A stretch of DNA of 64,000 nucleotides from Halorubrum aquaticum (GTDB taxonomy: Archaea; Halobacteriota; Halobacteria; Halobacteriales; Haloferacaceae). The stretch spans positions 1 through 64,000 of the forward strand of contig NZ_FOPZ01000010.1 in assembly GCF_900113615.1 (NCBI RefSeq), written 5' to 3'. The position numbers and the translations under genes were made by a program. Within the stretch, counting starts at the first letter, position 1, and every line of letters begins with the position of its first letter. Below the pieces are notes generated by a model. That model did not search any database, was not told where the DNA came from, and worked only from the letters and a program-made list of their open reading frames with translations. Shown piece after piece: positions 1 to 8,786 of the stretch.

Positions 1-115
1 CCCCGCACAGCCCCGCACCTCACACCTCCCCAGCCTCGCCGCTCACGCTTTTCAAGCGTTCGCGGCGTCCCTCGCGGGCTCCTCGCGCCCGTTCGGGCGC
101 TCGGAGGCGCGCCAC
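1..115 (+). repeat. Dispersed structured repeat, copy A (cut by window edge)
   Basis: This copy carries the family blocks CAGCCCCGCACCTCACACCT and CTCCCCAGCCTCG, then an imperfect hairpin at about 37-67, a TCCCTCGCG block, a second imperfect hairpin and the terminal GGCGCGCCAC block. The same order of blocks occurs in three other intergenic regions of the window. Its GGCGCGCCAC end faces the stop codon of the minus-strand gene that ends at 246, as in copies B and D. The proximal part of the element lies outside the window. Bases 116-245 hold nothing I recognise. Confidence 0.75.
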
Positions 116-245
116 CGCCCCGGATTGATACCTCTCTCACCTGTAGTGAGCATCCGCGAGCGAAGCGAAGACTGAACGATCGTCGTCGGATGATCCCGAC
201 CGACCCGCCGCGATGGGTCCGATCCGGGATTCGATCCTCCGGTCC

Positions 246-1895
246 TCAGGCCGCCGAACAGTTGCGTTCGATCACTATCTGTCGGCCCGGGTCCTCGTAC
301 TCGCCGTCGATCGGGCTCGCCTGATACACACGGTAGACGGTCACCCGATCGACCGGCGCGTCGTGGACCTCCTGAGCCCGCTCACACACCCAGTCGGCGT
401 AGCTCTCCGCGATGATACCGTTCGGTCCCGCGCTGTTGACCGCCGACATGAACTTCCGATGTCGGAAGTTCGGGTACTCCGCCGCGGGGTCCGGCGGCCG
501 GTCGAACGTCAACTCCCCGCCGCCGAACGCGTCCGACATCGATCCGTTCTCGAAGTACGCTCGCGACGGGTACCAGCTGTACGACTCCGTCGGGTCGGGG
601 GCGTACAGCCCCCACTTCTGCTGGTCGAGATGCTCGTAGTCGATCTCGTCGGGCACGTCGTGGCCGCTGACGCTGCTCACGCTGAACACGAGGATCCACA
701 CCAGCACGCAGAAGCCCAGCACGGTCATCAGCGACTTGGCGTACGCGATCGCGTAGTCGGAGGCCTCCCCGTACCACCCCTCACGGTCTGGGTCGAGGAC
801 TCGACGTTCCACGGGCGATCGACCGAGCGGTCCGAGCGCGGCCGCGTTCGGGACTCGGTCGCGCCACGACGACGGCACCCGACGGCCGAGCTCGTCCCAG
901 AAGAGCCCCGGGAGGAACGGGAGCATGGCCGTCATCAACAGAAGCGGGAACAGTCCGACCGCCATCGTCAACAGCATGCCGACGAACGCGCTCGAGTACG
1001 TGAACGCGGCGAGCATCCGGGCGCGGCCGACGGTTCCCAGAAGGAACAGCGCGGAGCCCGAAAGCAGCGTCACCCAGCCGTAGTTGAGCACCGTCAGGAG
1101 CGCCGGAAAGTCGACGACGAACTTGCCGAGGGCGGTCGTCATCACGTCGTTGTGTAAGGCGATCTCGAGGGCGTCCCCGGCGTACCACTCCTCGCCTCCG
1201 TGTTTCAGGATCGCGTTCGCCGTGAACACCACGACCGGCTGGACGAGCAGCGCCGCGGTCCCGAAGCTCGCGACGCACCTCCTCGCGGACCCGCGCCGGA
1301 GCGCGTCGATCGACCAGCGCTCGCCGAGCGGCGTCACGAGCGCGACGGCCAGCAGGACGCGGAACAGCCGGTCGCCGCCGTTGAGGACGGCCGGGTTCCG
1401 CGCCTGAAGCGAGAACAGGAGCAACAGCGAGACGAACCCGACCAGCCGCGTGCGGTAGCCGAGGAGGAACGCGACGGCGAAGGCCCCCGCGACGACGAAC
1501 AGCAGCTGCTGGAACCAGAGGTCGCCCGAGAGCGCGTGGAGCGACACCCCGGTGTACTGCCCGTAGGTCGCCTCGTAGGCCGCCACCGGGTAGACGCCCG
1601 CGTCGGTGTAGAACAGCGCGAGGTCCTGCGACCGGTGGAGCAGATCGATCAGGATCACAAGCCCGAGCGCGATCCGGACGGCCGCGAGCGACCGGGTGTC
1701 GACCTCGAACCGCTTACGAACCCGGTCGCGAACCGGCGACAGGCGTTCCCACGCTCGTGTGGTCCCGTTTCCGGCGGCGACGGAATCCTCGTCGCCGTCG
1801 GGGCCGACGGAGTCGTCGCCGACGCCGGGTTCTTCGGGCTCGTCGTTGCGGTCATCGGCGGCATCGTCGCCGGGTGTGGAGTCTCGTGACGGCAT
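246..1895 (-). CDS. HTTM-domain membrane protein (VKG-carboxylase-like)
   Basis: A 549-residue integral membrane protein. The first 60 or so residues are an acidic, Asp/Glu-rich cytosolic tail. From about residue 70 a series of hydrophobic helices begins with DTRSLAAVRIALGLVILIDL, the typical opening of the HTTM domain, which is related to the membrane part of vitamin-K-dependent gamma-glutamyl carboxylase. The C-terminal 120 residues are soluble after one last membrane helix. The ATG at 1895 was chosen because the acidic tail starts there and the upstream extension is low-complexity shadow. HTTM proteins are common in haloarchaea, but their substrate is unknown and carboxylase activity should not be assumed. 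Confidence 0.8.
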   Translation of the reverse strand: MPSRDSTPGDDAADDRNDEPEEPGVGDDSVGPDGDEDSVAAGNGTTRAWERLSPVRDRVRKRFEVDTRSLAAVRIALGLVILIDLLHRSQDLALFYTDAGVYPVAAYEATYGQYTGVSLHALSGDLWFQQLLFVVAGAFAVAFLLGYRTRLVGFVSLLLLFSLQARNPAVLNGGDRLFRVLLAVALVTPLGERWSIDALRRGSARRCVASFGTAALLVQPVVVFTANAILKHGGEEWYAGDALEIALHNDVMTTALGKFVVDFPALLTVLNYGWVTLLSGSALFLLGTVGRARMLAAFTYSSAFVGMLLTMAVGLFPLLLMTAMLPFLPGLFWDELGRRVPSSWRDRVPNAAALGPLGRSPVERRVLDPDREGWYGEASDYAIAYAKSLMTVLGFCVLVWILVFSVSSVSGHDVPDEIDYEHLDQQKWGLYAPDPTESYSWYPSRAYFENGSMSDAFGGGELTFDRPPDPAAEYPNFRHRKFMSAVNSAGPNGIIAESYADWVCERAQEVHDAPVDRVTVYRVYQASPIDGEYEDPGRQIVIERNCSAA

Positions 1896-2076
1896 TCGAT
1901 GAGGATTGGAGGACCCGTCGAGACGCTCGACGGAGGTCCGTCCGACTGGCTGGAGTGTGGCGCAGACGGTATGTATATTTGTTGGGACGGGAGCCTCGGC
2001 GCTCCCGATCCGTCCGCCGATCCGCCCGGCTCGCCGCGTCCGAACCCTTTTTGAGGAGTCTTCGCCATCCGTTACC

Positions 2077-3543
2077 ATGGAACTCGAGACGGTCGACGAG
2101 GCGGTCGAGGCCCGGCGGGACGACCTCACGGACCTCGCACGCGACGTCTGGGAGCACCCGCAGACGGCCTTCGAGGAGACGTACGCGGCGGACCGACTGA
2201 TCGGCGTCCTCGCCGAGCGCGGCTTCGACGTCGAGGTCGGCGTCGGCGACGTCGAGACCGGCTTCGTCGCGCGATACGGCGACGGGGACCCGGTCGTCGG
2301 CACGATGGGGGAGTTCGACGCGCTGCCCGGGCTCTCACAGGAGGCGAGCGCGACGAAGAAGCCGATAGAGGAGGGCGGAAACGGGCACGGCTGCGGCCAC
2401 AACCTCTTCGGGGTCGGGTCGCTCGGGGCCGCGCTCGCGGTCGCCGACGCGATCGACGGGGGCGTCGAGGGGTCGGTCGTCTACGTCGGCACGCCCGCCG
2501 AGGAGGCCGGTTCCGGGAAGGTGTACATGGCTCGCGGGGGCGCGTTCGACGACATCGACGCGATGGTCTCCTGGCATCCGGGATGGTACAACGCGCCCAC
2601 GAAGGGGTCGTGTCTGGCGGTCGATAGCTACGAGGTGACCGTTCACGGCGAGTCCTCCCACGCCGCCGCCTCGCCCGAGGCGGGCCGGAGCGCCCTCGAC
2701 GGGCTCCAGCTCCTCAACACCGCGGTCGAGTACATGCGCGAGCACGTCCCCGACCCGGTTCGACTCCACTACGTGATCACCGAGGGCGGCGACGCCGCCA
2801 ACGTCGTCCCGCCGGAGGCAACGGGCGAGTACCTCGTTCGCGCGCCGAGCCGCGACCTCGTCGAGGAGGTCTCCGCGTGGTTCAGCAGGGCCGCCGAGGG
2901 CGCGGCGCTGATGGCCGACGTCGACGTCGAGGTCACGAAGACCAGCGGGGTCTACGGCGTCCGACCGAACGAGACGCTCGGCGACGCCGTCCGCGAGACG
3001 ATGGACGAACTCGGCTCGTTCTCGGTCGACGACCCGCTCGCCGACGAGCTCAGCGACGCGCTCCGCGACACGTCCGACCAGATCGCCGTGTTGCCCGAGG
3101 AGCACCGCGACCGAGCCGCGGAGAACGCCTACTTCACCGAGCCGATCGACGCGCTCGACGCGGGAACGACGGGGTCGTACTCCACCGACTCCGGCGACGT
3201 GAGCCAGATCGTCCCGCTGGGGCGGATGACGACGGCGACGTGGCCCGCCGGCACGCCGTTACACTCCTGGCAGGCGGTGGCCGCCAGCGGTTCCACCGGA
3301 ACCGAGGGGATGTTGTACGCCTCGAAGGCGATCGGCGGAACGCTCCTCCGACTGCTCACCGACCGCGACCTCCTCGCCGAGGTGGTCGCCGAGTTCGAGG
3401 ATCGCGGCGGCAAGGAGGGGTACGAGCCGGCGATGCCCGAGGACGCCGACCCCTACGAACTGCTCGGCGTCGATCGCCCCGACTTCGAGCCGACCGCGGA
3501 CGCCGAACCGGAGGCGACCGCCGGAACCGCCGACGACGACTGA
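2077..3543 (+). CDS. M20 family amidohydrolase / peptidase (AbgB-like)
   Basis: A 488-residue zinc-dependent hydrolase of the M20D type, related to p-aminobenzoyl-glutamate hydrolase subunit B and other amide-cleaving amidohydrolases. The metal site is visible as GHGCGHN at residues 103-109 and a PAEE motif with the catalytic Glu pair at 142-143. A dimerisation domain follows in the middle of the protein. The ATG at 2077 was taken because conserved sequence begins there and the region upstream belongs to the divergent promoter. The true amide substrate cannot be told from sequence. It is divergent from the HTTM gene, with a 181-bp shared promoter region. Confidence 0.85.
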   Translation: MELETVDEAVEARRDDLTDLARDVWEHPQTAFEETYAADRLIGVLAERGFDVEVGVGDVETGFVARYGDGDPVVGTMGEFDALPGLSQEASATKKPIEEGGNGHGCGHNLFGVGSLGAALAVADAIDGGVEGSVVYVGTPAEEAGSGKVYMARGGAFDDIDAMVSWHPGWYNAPTKGSCLAVDSYEVTVHGESSHAAASPEAGRSALDGLQLLNTAVEYMREHVPDPVRLHYVITEGGDAANVVPPEATGEYLVRAPSRDLVEEVSAWFSRAAEGAALMADVDVEVTKTSGVYGVRPNETLGDAVRETMDELGSFSVDDPLADELSDALRDTSDQIAVLPEEHRDRAAENAYFTEPIDALDAGTTGSYSTDSGDVSQIVPLGRMTTATWPAGTPLHSWQAVAASGSTGTEGMLYASKAIGGTLLRLLTDRDLLAEVVAEFEDRGGKEGYEPAMPEDADPYELLGVDRPDFEPTADAEPEATAGTADDD

Positions 3544-3558
3544 GGCTTCCGCGTCGGC

Positions 3559-4101
3559 TCACTCGACGACCGTCGCGGCGACGATCCCGACCGTCTGCCC
3601 GGTTCCGACGACGACGAGCGCCACGGCGGTCCCGGCGGGCGTCCCCGCGAGCACGACGCCGACCGCCCCGACGAGACAGCAGGCCGCGCCGAGGTCGTAC
3701 GCGCGGGCGGCCGTCCCGACGTGCCGGCCGGTGTACGCGAGACCGATCGCCGGGAGCAGGATCCACCCGTACAGCGCGGCGGCCAACAGCGGCTCCGCGG
3801 GAACGTCGAGGCCGCCATCGCGCGCCAGGAATCCGGCGACGCCCGCGAGCGTCGCGGGCGTCCCCGCGAGGATCACGAGCTTCCAGGCCCGGAGGACGCC
3901 CGACCGCATGTCGTCCCACGAGCCGGCGAGGAACGCCACGAGCAGGAAGGCCATGACGACGTGGGCGACGAACAGCGCGCGCTCGGAGACCGTTCCGACG
4001 ACCACGCCAGCGACGACGGCCCAGGCGGCCGGCACGAGCAGGGCCGGCCCGTTCTCCCGGAGGGTGCGGAACACGCCGACGGATCGGTCGTGCTCGAACA
4101 T
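3559..4101 (-). CDS. Hypothetical integral membrane protein
   Basis: A 180-residue protein with about five hydrophobic segments (for example residues 20-40, 45-62, 75-95, 105-125 and 140-178) and a short charged N-terminus. It has no catalytic motif that I recognise. It is convergent with the M20 hydrolase, 15 bases apart. Its spacing, codon use and acidic loop residues resemble real haloarchaeal genes, so I take it as coding. Function unknown. Confidence 0.7.
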   Translation of the reverse strand: MFEHDRSVGVFRTLRENGPALLVPAAWAVVAGVVVGTVSERALFVAHVVMAFLLVAFLAGSWDDMRSGVLRAWKLVILAGTPATLAGVAGFLARDGGLDVPAEPLLAAALYGWILLPAIGLAYTGRHVGTAARAYDLGAACCLVGAVGVVLAGTPAGTAVALVVVGTGQTVGIVAATVVE

Positions 4102-4318
4102 AAACGTCGGTGCCGGGTCCCGCGTCGCTCACGCCCGAGTCGGCTCCGACTTCTCGCTCCCGCCGACCGACGGCGTCCGACGGACAGCTACGACTGGAAC
4201 CGACGGGTCGGTCGGTTCGATCCGTCGAAACCGCTCGAACGGTCATCGATCACGGACTTTCGGACGAGTATCGAACACGATCGTCGAGTGACGGTCGTGT
4301 TAACTGTACACTCGCAAG

Positions 4319-4327
4319 CCTTATTCC
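4319..4327 (+). promoter_or_regulatory. Probable TATA element of the cold-shock gene
   Basis: CCTTATTCC is centred about 30 bases before the ATG of the cold-shock gene. This suits a short or absent leader, as is usual in haloarchaea. Confidence 0.45.
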
Positions 4328-4352
4328 GTCCCCCGCCGTGTGTTCATACGCA

Positions 4353-4547
4353 ATGGCGACAGGAAAGGTTGATTTCTTCAACGACACTGGCGGCTACGGT
4401 TTCATTTCGACTGAGGACGAGGACGACGACGTGTTCTTCCACATGGAAGACGTTGGCGGTCCGGACCTCGAAGAGGGACAGGAGCTCGAGTTCGACATCG
4501 AGTCCTCCCCCAAGGGTCCCCGCGCGACTAACGTCGTTCGGCAGTAA
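4353..4547 (+). CDS. cspA: Cold-shock domain protein
   Basis: A 64-residue single cold-shock domain, the usual size for this family. The nucleic-acid-binding motifs are recognisable: GKVDFFNDTGGYGFIS (RNP1-like) and DVFFHMEDV (RNP2-like). As in other haloarchaeal versions, basic surface residues are largely replaced by Asp and Glu. The expected role is binding of single-stranded RNA or DNA as an RNA chaperone. It stands alone with its own promoter, and the stop codon is followed by a convergent ferredoxin gene. Confidence 0.95.
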   Translation: MATGKVDFFNDTGGYGFISTEDEDDDVFFHMEDVGGPDLEEGQELEFDIESSPKGPRATNVVRQ

Positions 4548-4691
4548 ACCGGATACCGAGGCGGGTCGTCCGGCTGACGCCGAACACGGCTCCGACACGC
4601 GAAAACGAGTTTCTTTCCCGCGGTGCGGACTCACGTCCGTCGCGGGCTGTTATCGACCGGGTAGCGACGGCGACGGACGAGACCGTCCTTC

Positions 4692-5006
4692 CTAGACGTG
4701 TTGTCCCCAGAGCCCGCGGCCCTTCGTCACCTCGACGTCCCCCTCGACGCGGGTCTGACACGCGAGCCGCACGTCGTGGCTGGGGTGATGGGGCGGAAGC
4801 CAGAGCCGGGTCCGCTCCTTTCGCCCCATCTCGCTGACCTCGCCGTCGACCTGGACCGCACAGGAGCCGCACTGGCCCAGCCCGTGACAGTTGAGCGTCC
4901 GGGTGGCCCCGTTGTGTACCGGGAGGTCGGCCTCTCTCAACACGTCGCGCAACACGGCGCCTTCCTCACACTCGATCTCCTCGCCCTGATAGTACACGGT
5001 CGGCAT
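4692..5006 (-). CDS. 2Fe-2S ferredoxin
   Basis: A 104-residue ferredoxin. Cluster ligands are Cys40, Cys46 and Cys49 (C-x5-C-x2-C within LNCHGLGQCGSCAV) and a fourth Cys in LACQ near residue 83. The C-x5-C spacing differs from the plant-type C-x4-C of the second ferredoxin in this window, so the two are not recent duplicates. It should act as a soluble one-electron carrier, with no partner enzyme encoded next to it. The 168-bp region to the divergent zinc-ribbon gene holds both promoters. Confidence 0.9.
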   Translation of the reverse strand: MPTVYYQGEEIECEEGAVLRDVLREADLPVHNGATRTLNCHGLGQCGSCAVQVDGEVSEMGRKERTRLWLPPHHPSHDVRLACQTRVEGDVEVTKGRGLWGQHV

Positions 5007-5142
5007 GGTGCGTGATACCGTACGTGTCGAGGCCCCAAAGGTGCTGGTGTGTCGCGGACCCGATCGCGGTCGTCTCGAGGCGGGGACGGCGCGTGTCCGA
5101 AACGGAGATCCGCGTGTGCCGGGCGTCGGACGCCGACGGGGC

Positions 5143-5152
5143 GTTTTTTACC
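5143..5152 (+). promoter_or_regulatory. TATA-like element for the zinc-ribbon gene at 5175
   Basis: GTTTTTTACC is the only T-rich tract in this GC-rich region and lies about 28 bases before the ATG, the usual distance for a haloarchaeal leaderless transcript. Confidence 0.5.
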
Positions 5153-5174
5153 CTCGGCACCGCAGGGTGGTGTA

Positions 5175-6425
5175 ATGGGAATCAGGTGTCTGCTCGGGCA
5201 CGACTTCTCGGAGCCCGAAATAGAACGCGAGCGCGAGGAGGACGGCGAGGAAGTCGTCACGACCGTCAGGGAGGTGAAGACCTGCGCTCGCTGCGGCGAG
5301 ACGCAGGTCGTAAGCGAGAACACCGAGGTCACGACGATGGAACAGCTCACGGACCAGGCGACGACCGCCGACGCGTCCCCGAGCGGAGCGGCCGGATCGA
5401 CGGGGGAGGTGGCGACGGCCGACGATCGCGGGACGCCTCCGACACGGTCGTCCGACGCCGGCGGTGCGGACCGGAGCCCCGACATCGACTACGGCGAGGC
5501 GACTGCCGACGGCGACGCCGCCGCGTCCGCCGGTGGCGACGTCGCGAACGCCGACGTGGCCGTCGCGGACCCCGACGGCGACGACGCGGAGATACTCGAC
5601 GACGGGCCCGGCGACGACGCGACCGGCGACCGCTCGGCCGACGACGACGCCGACGTTTCCGACGGTGGAGACGGCGCGGTCGCGGCGGACGACGAAGGGG
5701 CGGAGCTGATCGACGAGGGACCGGACGACGGCGTGGTCGACGGCTCGGCCGACGGCCCGGCCGACGGTACTGGGACGCCCTCGGACTCGAGCGCTCGAGC
5801 GGACGCGGTCGACGCGTCCGAGGAACCGGGTGCGGACGCCTCCGCAGCCGGTCGCGACGGTGCCTCCACCGCCGACGGAGTCGAGACCGGCGGCGACGCG
5901 GCGAACGCCGACGCCGACGACGGCGTGATCCTCGACGAGGACGACGCGGACTCGGCGGCCGATCGGGACCGCGGCGAATGGCCGGAGGTCGAGGAGGAGG
6001 ACGACGACACGACGTTCGAGGCGTCTCCCTGGCCCGAACAGCAGGGGGACGACGAGGGGTTCGACGCCGAGATCGGCGACGAAAGCGGCAGCGGCGTCGA
6101 GTTCGGCGGCCTCACGCCCGAAACTGCCGAGCCGACGGCGGAGTCCGCGAACGCGGAGTACGTCGAGCCCGTCGATCGGACGTCGACGGACTCCGTGGCC
6201 GGAGAGGCGGCCGTCGACGACGCCGGCGAGCAGCGGGACGACCCCGGATCCGGGATCACCCGCGAGGAGGAGCCCGAGTTCGAGACCATGGAGTCGGGAA
6301 CGACTCCGACGGAGTACTACTGCCCCGAGTGCGGGATGACCGTCGAGTCCACCGGGAGTTCGATGCGCGCGGGCGACATCTGCCCCGAGTGTAAACGCGG
6401 CTACGTCGCGGAGCGGCCACGATAG
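5175..6425 (+). CDS. Two-zinc-ribbon protein with long acidic linker (DUF7093-like)
   Basis: A 416-residue protein with three parts. The N-terminal 60 residues carry a zinc ribbon (Cys5, then CARCGE near residues 37-40) in a context like the haloarchaeal DUF7093 family. Residues 60-370 are a low-complexity Asp/Gly/Ala/Ser linker, very probably disordered. The C-terminus has a second ribbon with two CPEC motifs (CPECGM and CPECKR). The ATG at 5175 sits 28 bases after a TATA-like tract. The function is unknown. Two ribbons tethered by a long polyanion suggest a scaffold or nucleic-acid-associated role, but this is inference only. Confidence 0.8.
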   Translation: MGIRCLLGHDFSEPEIEREREEDGEEVVTTVREVKTCARCGETQVVSENTEVTTMEQLTDQATTADASPSGAAGSTGEVATADDRGTPPTRSSDAGGADRSPDIDYGEATADGDAAASAGGDVANADVAVADPDGDDAEILDDGPGDDATGDRSADDDADVSDGGDGAVAADDEGAELIDEGPDDGVVDGSADGPADGTGTPSDSSARADAVDASEEPGADASAAGRDGASTADGVETGGDAANADADDGVILDEDDADSAADRDRGEWPEVEEEDDDTTFEASPWPEQQGDDEGFDAEIGDESGSGVEFGGLTPETAEPTAESANAEYVEPVDRTSTDSVAGEAAVDDAGEQRDDPGSGITREEEPEFETMESGTTPTEYYCPECGMTVESTGSSMRAGDICPECKRGYVAERPR

Positions 6426-6539
6426 TCGTCGAGCCGGCACGTCTCGTTTTCTCGTCGCCTTTCTCCGCCGTTTCGAGCCGTTTGACGCCGGTTCCCCGTG
6501 ACGAAACTGGTTTACGCGACCCTGTCGAACGGTCGCAGC

Positions 6540-6923
6540 ATGAAGCAGTACAAGATGCGCCGCGGTGAGCATCTCGACGAGCGCATGCCGGACCTCAAAG
6601 GCTCCATCGAGGAGTACTTCGGTTCGGTCACCGGCACCGAGGAGTACGACGGCCACGAGCTGTACGTGGTCGAGGACCCCGACAACCCCGTCTTCGAGCG
6701 GATCGTCGCCGGTGCGGCCGAGTACAGCGGCAAGAAGGACAAGCTCGCGGTCCACTTCGAGGAGCGCCCGGCCGAGGAGGTCATCGCCGAGGGGAACGCC
6801 GACGCCGCGGCCAGCGCGGTCGACGCGAAGAACTCCTTCCTGCTCGAGGCCACCGGCCGCGACGCCAAGTCCCGGCGTGACTCGCTGAAACGCGAGGTCG
6901 AGGACGACGCGCCCGACTACTGA
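6540..6923 (+). CDS. DUF5611-like haloarchaeal protein
   Basis: A 127-residue acidic protein that begins MKQYKMRRGEHLDERMPDL, a start I associate with the haloarchaeal DUF5611 family. It is predicted soluble with mixed alpha/beta character. It has no cysteines and no obvious catalytic motif. The ATG at 6540 is chosen over an upstream GTG because family similarity begins there. It is followed by 261 bases of non-coding DNA that ends in the UspA promoter. Confidence 0.8.
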   Translation: MKQYKMRRGEHLDERMPDLKGSIEEYFGSVTGTEEYDGHELYVVEDPDNPVFERIVAGAAEYSGKKDKLAVHFEERPAEEVIAEGNADAAASAVDAKNSFLLEATGRDAKSRRDSLKREVEDDAPDY

Positions 6924-7118
6924 AGCCCCGTCTTCGGTCCCGTTCTCGCCGACGACTTCCGGACGCCCAGCGGCGCAACGCCGCGAGCTCGTGACGCGCT
7001 TTCGTCCGTGACCACGGATCCTTCCACGTCGTGAGCGGTCGCCCCGTCGATTCGACCGTCTCTCGTCCCGCCGCGGTCGTCACCTTCGCGGCCACGACTG
7101 CCCGTCTTTTCCCTGTAA

Positions 7119-7160
7119 TGAATATTAATTCAATAATGAGTTAAAAATCGGTGCGTTTAA
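7119..7160 (+). promoter_or_regulatory. AT-rich promoter region of uspA with inverted repeat
   Basis: A conspicuous AT-rich block interrupts GC-rich DNA. It holds an inverted repeat, TGAAT-ATTA-ATTCA (7119-7132), and a TTTAACC element at about 7155 that lies 25-30 bases before the UspA ATG. The inverted repeat is just upstream of the likely TATA box and could be a regulator site. A GGTGAGG ribosome-binding site lies before the start codon. Confidence 0.45.
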
Positions 7161-7184
7161 CCTCTCGGACCGCCAAGGTGAGGT

Positions 7185-7667
7185 ATGAGCATCGAAACGA
7201 TCCTACTGGCGGTCGGAACCGAGGACGAGAAGCGGACCGAACGGCTCGCTGCCGAGGCGATAAGCGTCGCGGAGCCCACCGGAGCCACGGTCGTCCTCGC
7301 ACACGTGTTCGACGACGACGAGTTCGACGGGGTCCGGTCGGACCTCGGCGTCGACGCGGCGAGCGAGGAATCGACCCCGAACGCGGTGGCGAAGCGTCAC
7401 ACGACCACCCGAGCCATCTCGAAGGCGCTCTCGGAGGCGAACGTGAACCACACGGTCCGTGGCGCGGTCGGCGATCACGCCGACGAGATCGTCGCGCTGG
7501 CCGAGGAGACCGACGCCGACCGCGTCGTCGTCGGCGGTCGACACCGCTCGCCGACCGGCAAGGCGGTCTTCGGCAGCGTCGCACAGGAAGTGATCCTCTC
7601 CGCGCCGTGTCCCGTGACGTTCGTCCGCGAGGAACCGGTCGAATCGAAACGTCGCGTCGCGCCCTGA
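7185..7667 (+). CDS. Universal stress protein (UspA family)
   Basis: A 160-residue single UspA domain. It begins with the beta-strand MSIETILLAVG and ends with the ATP-binding type signature GGRHRSPTGKAVFGSVAQEV followed by CPVTFVRE. The arrangement G-2x-G-9x-G(S/T) can be traced as GGRHRSPTGKAVFGS, which suggests a nucleotide-binding form. It is monocistronic, with a clear AT-rich promoter and a GGTGAGG site ahead of the ATG. Its specific stress role is not predictable. Confidence 0.92.
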   Translation: MSIETILLAVGTEDEKRTERLAAEAISVAEPTGATVVLAHVFDDDEFDGVRSDLGVDAASEESTPNAVAKRHTTTRAISKALSEANVNHTVRGAVGDHADEIVALAEETDADRVVVGGRHRSPTGKAVFGSVAQEVILSAPCPVTFVREEPVESKRRVAP

Positions 7668-7778
7668 GACCCGCCTCGATAGCGACCTCTCGACCCGACG
7701 TCCTCCGAGGGTCGCGAGCGATCGCGACACCCGACGGAACCGTCCCGATTAAGTGGTAACGGGGACCTCTTTCCGGCG

Positions 7779-8759
7779 ATGGCTTACTACGTGGGCGTCG
7801 ACCTCGGCGCGACGAACGTCCGCGCGGTCGTCGGCGACGAGACGGCGACCGTGCTCGGCTCCGACGCGCGCGGGACCCCCCGTGGACCGACCGGCATCGC
7901 CGTCACCGAGGCGGTGTTGAGCGTCGTCCGAAACGCGTGTGCGGAGGCGAGCGTCGATCCGGGCGAGGTCGTCGCCGCCGGGATCGGCTCGATCGGTCCG
8001 CTCGACCTCGCGGCGGGGGTCGTGTTGAACCCGGCGAACCTCCCGGACACCGTCGAGCGGATCCCCCTCGTCGGCCCGGTCTCGCGGCTGCTCGACACCG
8101 AGGAGGTCCACCTCCACAACGACACCAACGCGGGCGTGATCGGCGAGCGGTTCCACTCCGAGCGCAACCCCGACGACATGGTGTATCTCACCGTCTCCTC
8201 GGGGATCGGCGCGGGCGTCGCCGTCGACGGCAACGTCCTCTCGGGATGGGACGGAAACGCCGGCGAAGTCGGCCACATGACCGTCGATCCGCACGGATTC
8301 ATGACCTGCGGATGCGGGCTCGACGGCCACTGGGAGGGGTACTGCTCGGGCAACAACATCCCGAAGTACGCCCGCGAGCTCCACGAGGAGGACCCCATCG
8401 AGACCGCCCTCCCGATCGAGGACCCCGACTTCTCCGCGATCGACGTCTTCGAGGCCGCCGGCGAGGACACCTTCGCGGACCACGTGATAGACCAGCTCGC
8501 CCACTGGAACGCGATGGGAGTCGCGAACGTGATCCACGCGTACGCGCCCCTCGTCGTCAGCGTCGGCGGCGCGGTCGCGCTCAACAACCCCGAACGCGTC
8601 CTCGATCCGGTCCGCGAGAAGCTCGCGGACATGGTGTTCATCAACGTCCCGGAGATCCGGCTCACCGAGCTCGGCGACGACGTCGTCGTCAAGGGCGCGC
8701 TCGCGAGCGCGCTCACCGGCGGAACCGGCGACCGCTCGCGCGTCGAGTCGCCGCCGTAG
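7779..8759 (+). CDS. ROK family sugar kinase, probable glucokinase
   Basis: A 326-residue ROK kinase. The N-terminal phosphate loop is VGVDLGATNVRAVVGDE. The sugar-binding and catalytic region is seen as HNDTNAG, then SSGIGAGVAVDGN, and the GHMTVDPHG segment leads to the ROK zinc site CGCGLDGHWEGYCSG. The predicted reaction is ATP-dependent phosphorylation of glucose or a similar hexose. A GATTAAG tract about 28 bases before the ATG may be its TATA box. It is convergent with the PrsW-like gene, 27 bases away. Substrate assignment to glucose is by family only. Confidence 0.88.
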   Translation: MAYYVGVDLGATNVRAVVGDETATVLGSDARGTPRGPTGIAVTEAVLSVVRNACAEASVDPGEVVAAGIGSIGPLDLAAGVVLNPANLPDTVERIPLVGPVSRLLDTEEVHLHNDTNAGVIGERFHSERNPDDMVYLTVSSGIGAGVAVDGNVLSGWDGNAGEVGHMTVDPHGFMTCGCGLDGHWEGYCSGNNIPKYARELHEEDPIETALPIEDPDFSAIDVFEAAGEDTFADHVIDQLAHWNAMGVANVIHAYAPLVVSVGGAVALNNPERVLDPVREKLADMVFINVPEIRLTELGDDVVVKGALASALTGGTGDRSRVESPP

Positions 8760-8786
8760 GCGGGCTACCTCCAGATCCCTCCACGA

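Noticed and set aside
4205..4225. GGTTCGATCC, like a tRNA T-arm
   Set aside because: The flanks (GTCGG and CGTCG) are not complementary and no cloverleaf fits around it.
3453..6755. Very long antisense open frames across many genes
   Set aside because: In GC-rich haloarchaeal DNA the reverse frames of real genes stay open. These shadows are Arg/Pro/Gly-rich and lack acidic composition and family motifs.
7119..7160. AT-rich block before uspA as a horizontally acquired insert or origin
   Set aside because: It is only about 40 bases, fits the promoter position and no repeats typical of an origin or mobile element flank it.
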